This document shows positions 1-5,957 of a stretch of 24,715 bases of DNA, piece after piece; position 1 is the stretch's first letter; each line of letters starts with the position of its first letter. Below the pieces are notes generated by a model. It was not told the origin of the DNA. It saw nothing but the letters and a program-made list of their open reading frames with translations, and searched no databases. The position numbers were made by a program, and so were the translations under genes. This DNA comes from a virus: IMG/VR virus record IMGVR_UViG_3300027880_000021, positions 1 to 24,715 of that record. The stretch is one strand, 5' to 3'.

Positions 1-446
1 TAGATCCGGGCCCGAAGGACAGCCTCGGCGCCCATCCCTCGCGCCCGAGCACGGAGGCGCTCCTCGTAGGTGGCCTCCCGCTCGGCGACAGCCCGGTAGA
101 CCTCGTGCATCCTCTCCTGGGTCAGCGGTGGCGCGGACTCGGCCGTGTTGCGCCACAGGTAGCCGCTGAGCTCTCGGATAAGTTCCCCTTCGAGGGCCTC
201 GACCGCGTCGCCGAACTGCTCGGCGATCGACGGGCCGCTCAGGTCGTAGACGGCGACGACACGCCCGGTCTGTCCGGGTTGGAGGTCGCTCACTTCCATC
301 ACGGTTCCCTCGGGGTCGTAGGTCCCGGTCGGCGGCGGGTTGATCCTCACCTCGGGGTTGCGGGGGTCTTCGTCGCTGTCCTCGAGCAGGTAGGCCCGGC
401 AGCCGGCGCACAGGTCCAGGTCGAGGATGCGGTCGACCTGGCTCAC
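1..446 (-). CDS. Hypothetical phage protein, C-terminus cut by window edge
   Basis: An open frame enters the window at base 1 and begins, on the minus strand, at a GTG at 446-444 whose last bases share a GTGA overlap with the stop of the upstream gene. About 148 codons are visible without a stop. Near the N-terminus is a single CxxC pair (LCAGC), followed by an acidic Pro-rich stretch and then a charged helical C-terminal half rich in Glu and Arg. The 4-nt overlap matches the translational coupling used by the rest of this operon, which supports both the frame and the start. I do not recognise the family. The CxxC alone is too little to call a zinc site. Confidence 0.6.
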   Translation of the reverse strand, partial: MSQVDRILDLDLCAGCRAYLLEDSDEDPRNPEVRINPPPTGTYDPEGTVMEVSDLQPGQTGRVVAVYDLSGPSIAEQFGDAVEALEGELIRELSGYLWRNTAESAPPLTQERMHEVYRAVAEREATYEERLRARARGMGAEAVLRARI

Positions 447-832
447 GCGTTGAACATCCGGTCGATGTCGTTGAGGACTTCCTCGGGCCGGGCGGCGCCG
501 CACGCCCAGGCGTGGACGCTGGTGCGGATCTGCTCGAGGAGCGCGTCGGTGCTGTCCTCGGTGACGTCTGCTGGCTGGGCCGTCACGACGTACTTCGGCC
601 ACAGGACGTCCGGGTTGACGGTCGCCAACGTGGCGTGAACCTGGGCCTCACGGACGCAACGGTCGCGGGCCTCCATGCGCTGGAAGGTGGGGGTCGTCTC
701 CACTGCATGGTCATCGAGCAGGCGCTGGTTCGGCGTGCTCATCACCAAGACCGCGACAGCCAGTAGCCGTTCGGCTTCGGCGTAGTGCTCGGCCGGGGTC
801 AGTTGCCGTGCGGCGTCGGTGACGTCACGCAT
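443..832 (-). CDS. Small hypothetical phage protein
   Basis: 129 residues starting at an ATG. The N-terminal segment TPAEHYAEAERLLA is an amphipathic helix of a kind often seen in short accessory proteins of actinobacteriophages. The rest looks alpha-helical, with no membrane segment and no catalytic motif. Its start overlaps the end of the upstream gene by 8 nt and its stop overlaps the next start by 4 nt, so it sits inside a coupled operon. The function is unknown; the helix similarity is an impression from memory, not a search result. Confidence 0.65.
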   Translation of the reverse strand: MRDVTDAARQLTPAEHYAEAERLLAVAVLVMSTPNQRLLDDHAVETTPTFQRMEARDRCVREAQVHATLATVNPDVLWPKYVVTAQPADVTEDSTDALLEQIRTSVHAWACGAARPEEVLNDIDRMFNA

Positions 833-1121
833 CGGGTTGCATCTCCCGGTCCGCCGGCTCGTCGCGCTTCGTGTAGACCGGCTCGCACAGCCGGTGGGAT
901 GCCGCCGACCAGCTGCGGCCGGGGTTGTCCGGGTGGTCGTGCACCCGGCCGCTGACGACGTTCGGGTGCCACCAGCCTTCGCAGACCAGGACCCCGGCCG
1001 TCTCGTAGCGGGTCAGGATCTCGGCGAGGGTCGTGAGCACGGCGCCGTCGCGGGAGTGCTTCTTGCCGGCACGTTCGTCGAGGAGGTCGACGAGTTCCTG
1101 GGGGATCTGCTCGGGGGTCAC
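825..1121 (-). CDS. Hypothetical phage protein (TPEQIPQELVDLLDERAG type)
   Basis: 98 residues. I chose the GTG at 1121-1119 because it forms a GTGA overlap with the stop of the upstream gene. A start about 14 codons further upstream is possible but would overlap much more. The opening TPEQIPQELVDLLDERAGKK resembles a short protein seen repeatedly in actinophage accessory regions, for which I know no function. The middle holds a Trp-Trp-His segment (CEGWWHPN) and two Cys that are not arranged as a clear metal site. The protein is probably soluble. It lies between an HTH/zinc protein upstream and a helical protein downstream. Confidence 0.65.
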   Translation of the reverse strand: MTPEQIPQELVDLLDERAGKKHSRDGAVLTTLAEILTRYETAGVLVCEGWWHPNVVSGRVHDHPDNPGRSWSAASHRLCEPVYTKRDEPADREMQPDA

Positions 1122-1444
1122 GATGTCTTGGCCTCCACGTACTCGTCGTCTTCCACCAGCCACCCGCCGGCTTCGCAGTACCGCTGCCGGCGCTCCCCCT
1201 TGGCGAGGTGCATCGGGTAGGTGTCGCCCCGGTCGGCGCGCACGGGCTCCATGACGATGCAGCGCCGGCCGCAGAGGGGGCAGATGGCCCGGCGTTCCTC
1301 GGCGACTGACTCGTCGATCCAGCGGTGCACGGTCTGGGCGCTGACGCTGAGCATCTTGGCGATCTCGGTGTGGCTGTACTGCCGGCCGTTGACATCGCCG
1401 AGGTGGAGCGCTCGGGCGTAGCGGACTCGGGGCTTCAGGTCCAT
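1118..1444 (-). CDS. HTH and Cys-rich DNA-binding protein
   Basis: 108 residues from the ATG at 1444-1442, which overlaps the upstream stop by 10 nt. A longer frame exists upstream but would run almost through the preceding gene. Residues about 20-45 read as a helix-turn-helix (YSHTEIAKMLSVSAQTVHRW), the layout used for DNA recognition in MerR, resolvase and small-terminase-like proteins. It is followed by CPLCGRRC, a probable half of a zinc site, and one further Cys near the C-terminus. The combination suggests a small DNA-binding regulator. Target and role are not visible from the sequence. Confidence 0.65.
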   Translation of the reverse strand: MDLKPRVRYARALHLGDVNGRQYSHTEIAKMLSVSAQTVHRWIDESVAEERRAICPLCGRRCIVMEPVRADRGDTYPMHLAKGERRQRYCEAGGWLVEDDEYVEAKTS

Positions 1445-1692
1445 GCCGCCAGGACCTCGGCGGCGGCCGGGACTTCGCAGACGCCGAGCCACCGTGCTCC
1501 GAGGTGGTTCATGGTGCGGATCATGCAGCGGGCCTGGGTGGTGGGCCAGGCGACGGGCACCTCGTCGTCTCCGCAGAAGATCAAGGCAACCTCCTTGCTC
1601 GGCTTGCACCTGTGCAGCTCGACGATCGCCTCAGCGGCCAACGCGAGGTAGTACGCGTCGGCCGGCGGCCGAGCTTCGATCTCACCGCCCAT
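1435..1692 (-). CDS. Small hypothetical phage protein
   Basis: 85 residues from an ATG at 1692-1690. The minus-strand leader carries GAAAGG about 8 nt before the start, a good ribosome binding site. The N-terminal half is an Ala-rich helix; three Cys are scattered (HRCK, IFCGDD, ARCM) without a recognisable motif. It lies 14 nt downstream of the HNH-AP2 gene and is the first conventional gene of this left operon. I do not recognise the family. Confidence 0.6.
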   Translation of the reverse strand: MGGEIEARPPADAYYLALAAEAIVELHRCKPSKEVALIFCGDDEVPVAWPTTQARCMIRTMNHLGARWLGVCEVPAAAEVLAAWT

Positions 1693-1706
1693 GGCTGAGA
1701 CCTTTC

Positions 1707-2192
1707 TTAGGGAAAGTTGACGCGAGCGAACTCGCCGAATGCTTCAAGGGCTGCCGCGTCGTAGGCACGGGCGGCTTCTTCCTCGGTCGGAAAGCTGCCG
1801 AGGTAGACCTGCTGATGGTTGATGTAGATGTGGGCGCGAGGTCGCCGTCCGAGGCGGACGTTGACACCGCGGTAGCGACTTGTAGTAGCGCACCTCGAAG
1901 GACGTCGATTCGCTCCGTTGAGGCTTCGCGTAGCAGCACGCAGATTGGCCTTGCGGTTGTCGAGGCCGTAGTTGTTGCGATGGTCGACCTGGAGTCCGAC
2001 TAGATCCTTGTGACGCCCGAGAATTACGCGGTGCATGAGGATCGTGGACGGTCCTGGTCCGTCAGCCTTGTGGCGGTGTCGTCCCGCGTAGGGCCCCGTC
2101 TGACGGTGCCATGCCCATCGGCTAAGCCAGTCGTAGTCCTCGGCGTCAACGATGGCGACGTTGCCGGAGGTCAGACGGATCAGCTTTGCCAC
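1707..2192 (-). CDS. HNH homing endonuclease with C-terminal AP2 DNA-binding domain
   Basis: 161 residues from the GTG at 2192-2190, set by AAAGGA 8 nt upstream; the in-frame ORF runs further upstream to 2264 but has no ribosome binding site there. Residues about 50-90 form an HNH nuclease core (LMHR, then QVDHRNNYGLDNR and NLR), with His54, Asp70-His71 and Asn79 as the expected metal and catalytic residues. Residues about 105-155 match an AP2/ERF DNA-binding fold (YRGV ... YLGSFPTEEEAARAYDAAA). HNH-AP2 proteins are typical free-standing mobile endonucleases of phages. The gene is visibly less GC-rich than its neighbours, which fits horizontal insertion. It sits between the immunity control region and the left operon. 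Confidence 0.88.
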   Translation of the reverse strand: MAKLIRLTSGNVAIVDAEDYDWLSRWAWHRQTGPYAGRHRHKADGPGPSTILMHRVILGRHKDLVGLQVDHRNNYGLDNRKANLRAATRSLNGANRRPSRCATTSRYRGVNVRLGRRPRAHIYINHQQVYLGSFPTEEEAARAYDAAALEAFGEFARVNFP

Positions 2193-2259
2193 AGGGGAAG
2201 TCCTTTGAGGGAAGTAGGCCGGGGGTTGCGGGGGGCGCAGCTCCCCGCTGTGGACTTCC

Positions 2260-2289
2260 AGCATGGCCCCACGGCAGGTTTCCTGTCAA
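2260..2289 (-). promoter_or_regulatory. Candidate leftward promoter of the left operon
   Basis: On the minus strand a perfect -35 box TTGACA (plus-strand TGTCAA at 2284-2289) is followed after 18 bp by CATGCT (plus-strand 2260-2265) as a weak -10. It would transcribe the HNH-AP2 gene and the operon below it. The -35 lies inside the palindromic motif at 2281-2291, so a protein bound there would block RNA polymerase. The -10 matches consensus at three of six positions, so this is tentative. Confidence 0.35.
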
Positions 2290-2374
2290 GACTTCTGGCA
2301 AGAGGTCTTTGGGGGTGGTCCGTCAGGAGTGACTAGACATACCCCTAGGGTTACTGCCAGACTTCTTGCCAGGA
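2281..2374. promoter_or_regulatory. Cluster of repressor-operator-like sites between HNH gene and repressor
   Basis: Three related elements lie in this divergent spacer. TCTTGACAGGA is on the minus strand at 2281-2291, TCTTGCCAGAA on the minus strand at 2293-2303, and TCTTGCCAGGA on the plus strand at 2364-2374. The outer two form an inverted pair about 70 bp apart. A CCCTAGGG palindrome (2343-2350) sits between them. The same core recurs at 2792, 2898, 2918, 7471, 9931 and 14138. The position beside the XRE repressor gene suggests operators controlling divergent transcription. Confidence 0.45.
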
Positions 2375-2407
2375 CAGTGGGCGGCTGACGTGATGGGAGC
2401 ACGGAGG

Positions 2408-2770
2408 ATGCCTCGAGGCGTGTACGCGAGGTCGCAGTCGCAACCTTCGACGGAGTTCGGTCGGCGGTTGCGCAGGGCCCGCGAGGAGGCTGGCTTCAGT
2501 CTGGCGCGTGTCGCCGGGCTGATACAGGAGAAGTTGGGCAACACGGAGCGGGGGCGGGGGAACCCGTCGCACGAGCAGATCCGCCAGTACGAGATGGGTG
2601 TGGTGGCCGAGGAGCGGGCGGATCTGGTGGTGGTTCTGGCTCTGGCGGAGCTGTACGGGGTGCCGTTGCGGTGGTTGTCGCCGTCGCTGGCGCGCCAGGC
2701 CCGGGTGGCGTTGGACATGCTGGACCGTGAGGACCTGAACGACCTGCTGGAGGAATGCAAGGAGCCCTAA
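2408..2770 (+). CDS. XRE-family (Cro/CI-like) transcriptional repressor
   Basis: 120 residues. The ATG at 2408 is preferred: GGGAG lies about 8 nt upstream, whereas the ATG at 2393 and the TTG at 2366 lack a ribosome binding site and the latter would overlap an operator-like site. Residues about 15-70 read as an XRE helix-turn-helix (FGRRLRRAREEAGFSLARVA ... SHEQIRQYEMG), with a Gly/Asn/Arg-rich insertion inside the fold, followed by a leucine-rich helix (VVLALAELYGVPL) and an acidic C-terminus (EDLNDLLEECKE). There is no peptidase domain, so it is not a self-cleaving CI. With the divergent operator cluster upstream and the integrase downstream, it is the natural candidate immunity repressor. 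Binding to those sites is inferred. Confidence 0.75.
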   Translation: MPRGVYARSQSQPSTEFGRRLRRAREEAGFSLARVAGLIQEKLGNTERGRGNPSHEQIRQYEMGVVAEERADLVVVLALAELYGVPLRWLSPSLARQARVALDMLDREDLNDLLEECKEP

Positions 2771-2791
2771 ACGGCTCTATCACCACAGTCG

Positions 2792-2810
2792 ACTTGGCAA
2801 GATCCCTGTC
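2792..2810 (+). promoter_or_regulatory. Operator-like palindrome between repressor and integrase
   Basis: ACTTGGCAAGATCCCTGTC carries the dyad CTTG-G-CAAG followed by CCTGT. It belongs to the same family as the elements at 2918, 9931 and 14138. It starts about 20 bp after the repressor stop codon. It may be a repressor binding site or a roadblock to transcription; there is no direct evidence of binding. Confidence 0.45.
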
Positions 2811-2829
2811 GTATTCCTACTGGGAATAC
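2811..2829. repeat. Perfect inverted repeat after the repressor gene
   Basis: GTATTCC at 2811-2817 and GGAATAC at 2823-2829 pair perfectly around a 5-nt loop. No T-run follows, so it is a poor intrinsic terminator. It could be a second type of operator, or part of an attachment site between repressor and integrase; neither can be shown here. Confidence 0.4.
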
Positions 2830-2897
2830 GGACGGCGCTCGTCGAGCGTCATCGCAGGTCAGCGCACGTGAAGCGGCGGAAACGTCCTTCTCCGGGC

Positions 2898-2936
2898 GAC
2901 AGGGATTCAGGCAAGTCTCTTGACAAGATTCCTGTT
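2898..2936. promoter_or_regulatory. Head-to-head operator-like pair upstream of integrase
   Basis: TCTTGACAAGATTCCTGT on the plus strand at 2918-2935 is a perfect 11-bp dyad (TCTTG-A-CAAGA) followed by CCTGT. Just upstream, 2898-2915 carries a degenerate minus-strand copy (CTTGCCTGAATCCCTGTC). The pair lies 22 bp before the chosen integrase start and inside the unused N-terminal extension of that frame, which argues that this stretch is regulatory rather than coding. Confidence 0.5.
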
Positions 2937-2957
2937 ACCCGAGGAGGATGTTTCCCG

Positions 2958-3872
2958 ATGAGCGGCTATCCCCCACTCGAGGAGCTGATCCGGGCGTTCC
3001 GTGCCCACGAGCGACGCTGCGGCGACGGCGACTGGACGATCGGCCAACGGATCGCCCAGGTCCGCGCCCTGGCCCGCGACGCCGAGCCCCGCCACGTCCT
3101 CGAGCTCGACACGTTGGACCTGGAGGAGTGGCTGGACGGACGGCGAGGCCGCCGAGGCCGGCTCGCCCCCGGCTCCCGGCACACGTACCGCAGCCACCTC
3201 CGGGCGTTCTATGGGTGGGCCCAGGGCGCCGGCCAGGCCAAGTCGAACCCGGCGGCCGACCTCGTCGACCCGAAGGTGCCCCGGCGCCTCCCCCGCCCCG
3301 CCGACGACGCGGTGGTGGCCGAGGCCATGGACCGGGCCGACGACCGGATGCGGGCATGGCTGGCACTCGGTGCCTACGAGGGCCTGCGCTGCGTCGAGAT
3401 GTCCCGGCTGACCCGCGAGGACATCTCGATCCCGGACATGACGCTCCGCGTGGAGGGCAAGGGCGACAAGGTCCGCTACGTGCCGCTGCACCCCGAGACA
3501 CTCGAGGCCCTGCGACGCCATGGCCTGCCGCGCTCGGGCCCGGTGTTCACTCGGCAGTGGCTCCTGGACGGCCGGGGGGCGGCACCGCTGCACCCCCAGA
3601 CGATCAGCCGCTACATCAACCTGCACCTGCCGCCGGGCACGACGGCGCACCAGCTGCGCCACTGGTTCGGGACGCACTTCTACCGCGAGGAGCGGGACAT
3701 CCTGCTGACCGCCGAGGTGATGGGCCACGCCAACATCAAGACGACCGAGGGCTACGCGGCGGCGGACACGACCCGGGCGGCGGCGGTGGTCGCCAGGTTG
3801 AGCGTGCGGCGGCCACCGGCAGCGTGGGATCTGTCAGCGCTGGACGAATCCGACCAGCAACTTGCGCACTGA
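2958..3872 (+). CDS. int: Tyrosine-family site-specific integrase
   Basis: 304 residues from the ATG at 2958, which follows GAGGAGG at 2941-2947. The frame is open 30 codons further upstream, but that part covers the operator-like sites and lacks a ribosome binding site. Residues 1-105 form the N-terminal core-binding (SAM-like) helical domain. The catalytic domain shows Arg144 (EGLRCVEMSR), Lys168 or Lys171 (EGKGDKVRYVPL), His231-x-x-Arg234 (AHQLRHW), His257 (MGHANI) and nucleophile Tyr266 (TTEGYAAAD), a complete R-K-HxxR-H-Y set. It is short, like XerC/D-type and small phage integrases, and lacks an arm-type DNA-binding domain. It should catalyse phage integration and, with a partner, excision. 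No attP core could be identified by eye nearby. Confidence 0.95.
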   Translation: MSGYPPLEELIRAFRAHERRCGDGDWTIGQRIAQVRALARDAEPRHVLELDTLDLEEWLDGRRGRRGRLAPGSRHTYRSHLRAFYGWAQGAGQAKSNPAADLVDPKVPRRLPRPADDAVVAEAMDRADDRMRAWLALGAYEGLRCVEMSRLTREDISIPDMTLRVEGKGDKVRYVPLHPETLEALRRHGLPRSGPVFTRQWLLDGRGAAPLHPQTISRYINLHLPPGTTAHQLRHWFGTHFYREERDILLTAEVMGHANIKTTEGYAAADTTRAAAVVARLSVRRPPAAWDLSALDESDQQLAH

Positions 3873-3984
3873 CAGTCGTGATCGTAACGCGATCGCAATT
3901 GCAGGCAACGTGCACGTCTGTAAGCGTGATACGACGTCAAGGGCATCTGGTGGTGGGCTGGATCAGACCAGAAAGGCGGACCGA

Positions 3985-4296
3985 ATGGGACGGCGGAGCA
4001 TTGTCGTCATCATCGTGGCCGGCGTCACAGCTGGGGGAGTCCTAGCCCGAGGAGGTAAACGTCCCACTGGGGAGCGTTCCCTGCCGAGGCGATTTGCCGG
4101 GCTGATCTCCTGGCGCCTCGACCGCCACGGCCGCTACCTGCGGATACGCCAGCTCGGCATCATCGCCTGGGTGAACGATTTGCAGAAATCGATCTTCCGG
4201 ATGCTCGACCGCATGGAGGCGATGCGGGACTACGAGAAGATGCTCTACGAGAAGTGCGAGATCCTGGAGGAGCGGGTCGACGAACTCGCCAGGTAA
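3985..4296 (+). CDS. Small membrane-anchored coiled-coil protein
   Basis: 103 residues from the ATG at 3985, preceded by AAAGG 8 nt upstream. An in-frame extension begins inside the integrase gene and lacks this signal. Residues about 5-22 (SIVVIIVAGVTAGGVL) form one transmembrane helix, followed by a basic region and a charged C-terminal helix, about 65-103, with heptad-like spacing (MLDRMEAMRDYEKMLYEKC). The predicted topology is a short outside N-terminus with the coiled coil in the cytoplasm. Its place beside integrase and repressor suggests expression from the prophage, where small membrane proteins often affect superinfection; that is only positional inference. A strong hairpin terminator follows. 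Confidence 0.6.
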   Translation: MGRRSIVVIIVAGVTAGGVLARGGKRPTGERSLPRRFAGLISWRLDRHGRYLRIRQLGIIAWVNDLQKSIFRMLDRMEAMRDYEKMLYEKCEILEERVDELAR

Positions 4297-4307
4297 CAAG
4301 GTCATTC

Positions 4308-4360
4308 GAGGCCCGGGGCCGGTCGCCAGAGTTAATGACGATCGGCCCCGGGCCTCCTTT
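4308..4360. terminator. Strong hairpin terminator between convergent genes
   Basis: GAGGCCCGGGGCCG at 4308-4321 pairs perfectly over 14 bp with CGGCCCCGGGCCTC at 4343-4356 around a 21-nt loop, followed by CTTT. It starts 12 nt after the membrane-protein stop and lies 40 nt from the end of the convergent minus-strand gene, so it probably stops transcription from both sides. The short T-run is usual in high-GC genomes. Confidence 0.75.
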
Positions 4361-4399
4361 CACAGCGGAGCCGACGGCGGAGAGCCGGCTGCGCCGCGG

Positions 4400-4738
4400 T
4401 CATATGGCTCTAGTTCTCCCGCCGGTCCATGCCTTGTAGGTCAGCAAGATGGACACGACCACCGCGGGCACGAGCCCCCACTGCCGCGTGGCGCTCAGCA
4501 TGACGAGCGACGCGACAGCACCACCGGCGAAGACGACGGTGAAGAACGAGTCGCAGGCCCGCCCTATGCGGTGACGCTTCCGGGCCTCGGCCTTGCGCTG
4601 CTCGAACGCCTTGCGCATCCCCGGCGTGATCGTCAACGGCGACCGCGAGTTCCGGATCTCGTGCAGCAGCGCCCGTCTCCGGTCCTCGTTGGTGATGCGA
4701 CGGGTCCCCGACATCAAGTGCCTGGGTGTGTCACTCAT
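4400..4738 (-). CDS. Small two-helix membrane protein
   Basis: 112 residues. The ATG at 4738-4736 is chosen because AAGGAGG lies 8 nt upstream; the frame extends further but with a proline-rich, signal-free leader. The N-terminal 60 residues are basic (RRRALLHEIRNSR, AFEQRKAEARKRHR). Two hydrophobic helices follow: FFTVVFAGGAVASLVMLSA and WGLVPAVVVSILLTYKAW. The basic N-terminus predicts that both ends face the cytoplasm. It is the last gene of a three-gene minus-strand unit. Function unknown; in this setting a holin-like or exclusion role is possible, but no lysis gene is adjacent. Confidence 0.6.
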   Translation of the reverse strand: MSDTPRHLMSGTRRITNEDRRRALLHEIRNSRSPLTITPGMRKAFEQRKAEARKRHRIGRACDSFFTVVFAGGAVASLVMLSATRQWGLVPAVVVSILLTYKAWTGGRTRAI

Positions 4739-4851
4739 TCCGCCAGCCTCCTTGCCGGTGGATGAGCGGGACGAGGTAGGCGGGGGTTCCCCGTCCCGCT
4801 CCCGGTGGCAGGCCGGTGTCCCCACCATGGGCTGCCATGGTGCCGGTCTGC

Positions 4852-5118
4852 TCACGGCTCATTCGCAATCACTCCCCCCTGAGGGAATGCGGTTTGCGAC
4901 CGGGTCGGACCCCACGGCGGTATGCGGCCCCCAGCGACCTTGCCCGGATCGGGGATGTCGAGCCGGAGCTTCACCAGAGCGCCCTCGAGCCGTCGGGACT
5001 CCTCGCGCAGCTCCGGGCAGGTGTCCCACAACTCGGCGGGAACGTCCTTGAGCTCGTCGGCCAAGGCGCCCATCCGGCGGGCGAGCTCGGGGCCCGAGGT
5101 CTTGCGTGCTTCGGTCAT
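4852..5118 (-). CDS. Small helical hypothetical protein
   Basis: 88 residues from the ATG at 5118-5116, which shares an ATGA overlap with the upstream stop and has GAGGGG 5 nt upstream. The protein is charged and helical (ELARRMGALADELKDVPAEL, then ELREESRRLEGALVKL), with a Gly/Pro-rich tail and no membrane segment. It is translationally coupled to the 52-residue membrane peptide before it. No family recognised. Confidence 0.6.
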   Translation of the reverse strand: MTEARKTSGPELARRMGALADELKDVPAELWDTCPELREESRRLEGALVKLRLDIPDPGKVAGGRIPPWGPTRSQTAFPQGGVIANEP

Positions 5119-5273
5119 GGCATCCCCTCGCAGATAACGACGCCCGCCTGGACGCACTCGATCGGTAGCTCGTCAACCTTGTCGCCGGTGGGGCCGTGGG
5201 TGACCACGTGCACTCCTCCGAGGAAGGCCAGGGCCGCTAGGACGACCCACGCCATGCCGACGACTAACCTCAT
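5115..5273 (-). CDS. Short secreted or membrane-anchored peptide
   Basis: 52 residues from the ATG at 5273-5271, with GGAGGAG immediately upstream in the minus-strand leader; the frame stays open further upstream without a comparable signal. Residues 2-25 (RLVVGMAWVVLAALAFLGGV) form an uncleaved signal anchor or signal peptide. The rest is short and acidic, with two Cys (ECVQAGVVIC) that could form a disulphide if exported. It heads the 5273-4400 unit, whose promoter should lie in the divergent spacer before 5417. Function unknown. Confidence 0.55.
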   Translation of the reverse strand: MRLVVGMAWVVLAALAFLGGVHVVTHGPTGDKVDELPIECVQAGVVICEGMP

Positions 5274-5374
5274 GCTCTCCTCCTGCGGGGCTGGTCCGGG
5301 GGCACGGAGACTGGCAGGCCAACGGCCCCCGGACAGCAGCGCCCAGCTATCCGGGCGGGCCCTACCTTGCCCCC

Positions 5375-5390
5375 GATTGCGTACGCAATC
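5375..5390. promoter_or_regulatory. Perfect 16-bp palindrome upstream of AlpA-like gene
   Basis: GATTGCGTACGCAATC reads identically on both strands. It lies in the divergent spacer, 26 bp before the GTG of the HTH gene at 5417 and about 100 bp from the minus-strand start at 5273. It would cover the region just upstream of the candidate -10 at 5404, so it is a good operator candidate, possibly for that HTH protein itself. Confidence 0.55.
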
Positions 5391-5403
5391 AAGGGCCTCG
5401 CCG

Positions 5404-5409
5404 TAGTTT
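5404..5409 (+). promoter_or_regulatory. Candidate -10 box for a leaderless transcript
   Basis: TAGTTT fits the TAnnnT pattern and ends 7 nt before the GTG start at 5417, so transcription would begin at or next to the start codon. No ribosome binding site is present, which agrees with leaderless translation, common in actinobacteria. No convincing -35 box sits at the usual distance; the palindrome occupies that area. Confidence 0.35.
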
Positions 5410-5416
5410 CTGGGTC

Positions 5417-5620
5417 GTGGCAGGCCAAATCGATCCGCGCGACCTCGTATCGGCGGCGGACATCGCCGACCGGCTCGAGCTGTCGCACGCGAACGTCGTG
5501 CACTCCTGGAGGCGCCGACACCCCGAGTTCCCCGAGCCGATCGTCGTCCGCGAAGGGATGCTGCTGTGGCTGTGGCCGCAGGTGGAGGCATGGCTGAGAG
5601 AGACCGGCCGACTGGAGTAA
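5417..5620 (+). CDS. AlpA/excisionase-like helix-turn-helix protein
   Basis: 67 residues from a GTG. The sequence SAADIADRLELSHANVVHSW followed by RRHPEFPEPIVV and LWLWPQVEAWLRETGRLE is the winged-HTH pattern of AlpA and phage excisionases (MerR-like helix, then a strand pair ending in the W-x-x-x-V-x-x-W-L helix). Such proteins bind att sites to direct excision or regulate prophage genes. It is the only plus-strand gene in a minus-strand region and has its own palindrome and -10. It could be the directionality partner of the integrase 1.5 kb away, or a separate regulator; the sequence does not decide. Its stop is 4 nt from the stop of the convergent gene. Confidence 0.75.
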   Translation: MAGQIDPRDLVSAADIADRLELSHANVVHSWRRRHPEFPEPIVVREGMLLWLWPQVEAWLRETGRLE

Positions 5621-5624
5621 CGCT

Positions 5625-5957
5625 TCACCGAGTGACCCGCTCCGCACGTCGCTTGCGCCGGTTCTCCGCCGCGGTTACCGCCTCACCCCGGAACCGGGCG
5701 ATCATGCGCGACACGGCGCTGTGGTCGCGCAGCCCGAACACGCGGGCGATCTCGGTCTGCTCGACGCCGACGTCGTTGGCGTGGGCGGCGGCGGCCTGGC
5801 GCTCCCGGATGGCCTGCCAGTAGGGGTCTGACGCCGCTGTGAACGCCGCCTGGGCGACCCTGAGCCGGCGCCGGGCCATGTCGCGTTCGGCGTCGGTGTG
5901 GGCGACGAGACGCTCTCGGAGCGGGCCGAAGGTTGATTGCCTGTCGCTACGGGCCAT
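5625..5957 (-). CDS. HTH-containing hypothetical protein
   Basis: 110 residues from an ATG that overlaps the upstream gene by 11 nt. The N-terminal two thirds is a long Arg/Ala-rich helix (RDMARRRLRVAQAAFTAASD, AIRERQAAAAHANDVG). Residues about 65-90 (VEQTEIARVFGLRDHSAVSR) read as a helix-turn-helix, and the C-terminus is basic. This layout occurs in small phage DNA-binding proteins that sense or mark DNA. It is the last gene of the twelve-gene minus-strand operon and converges on the AlpA-like gene. The specific function is unknown. Confidence 0.65.
   Translation of the reverse strand: MARSDRQSTFGPLRERLVAHTDAERDMARRRLRVAQAAFTAASDPYWQAIRERQAAAAHANDVGVEQTEIARVFGLRDHSAVSRMIARFRGEAVTAAENRRKRRAERVTR

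Noticed and set aside
3873-3984. attP core downstream of integrase
   Set aside because: No tRNA-like segment or convincing direct repeats could be seen; it cannot be placed without a host junction.
5618-5627. Terminator between the convergent stops at 5620 and 5625
   Set aside because: Only 4 nt separate the stop codons and no stem-loop with a T-run is present.
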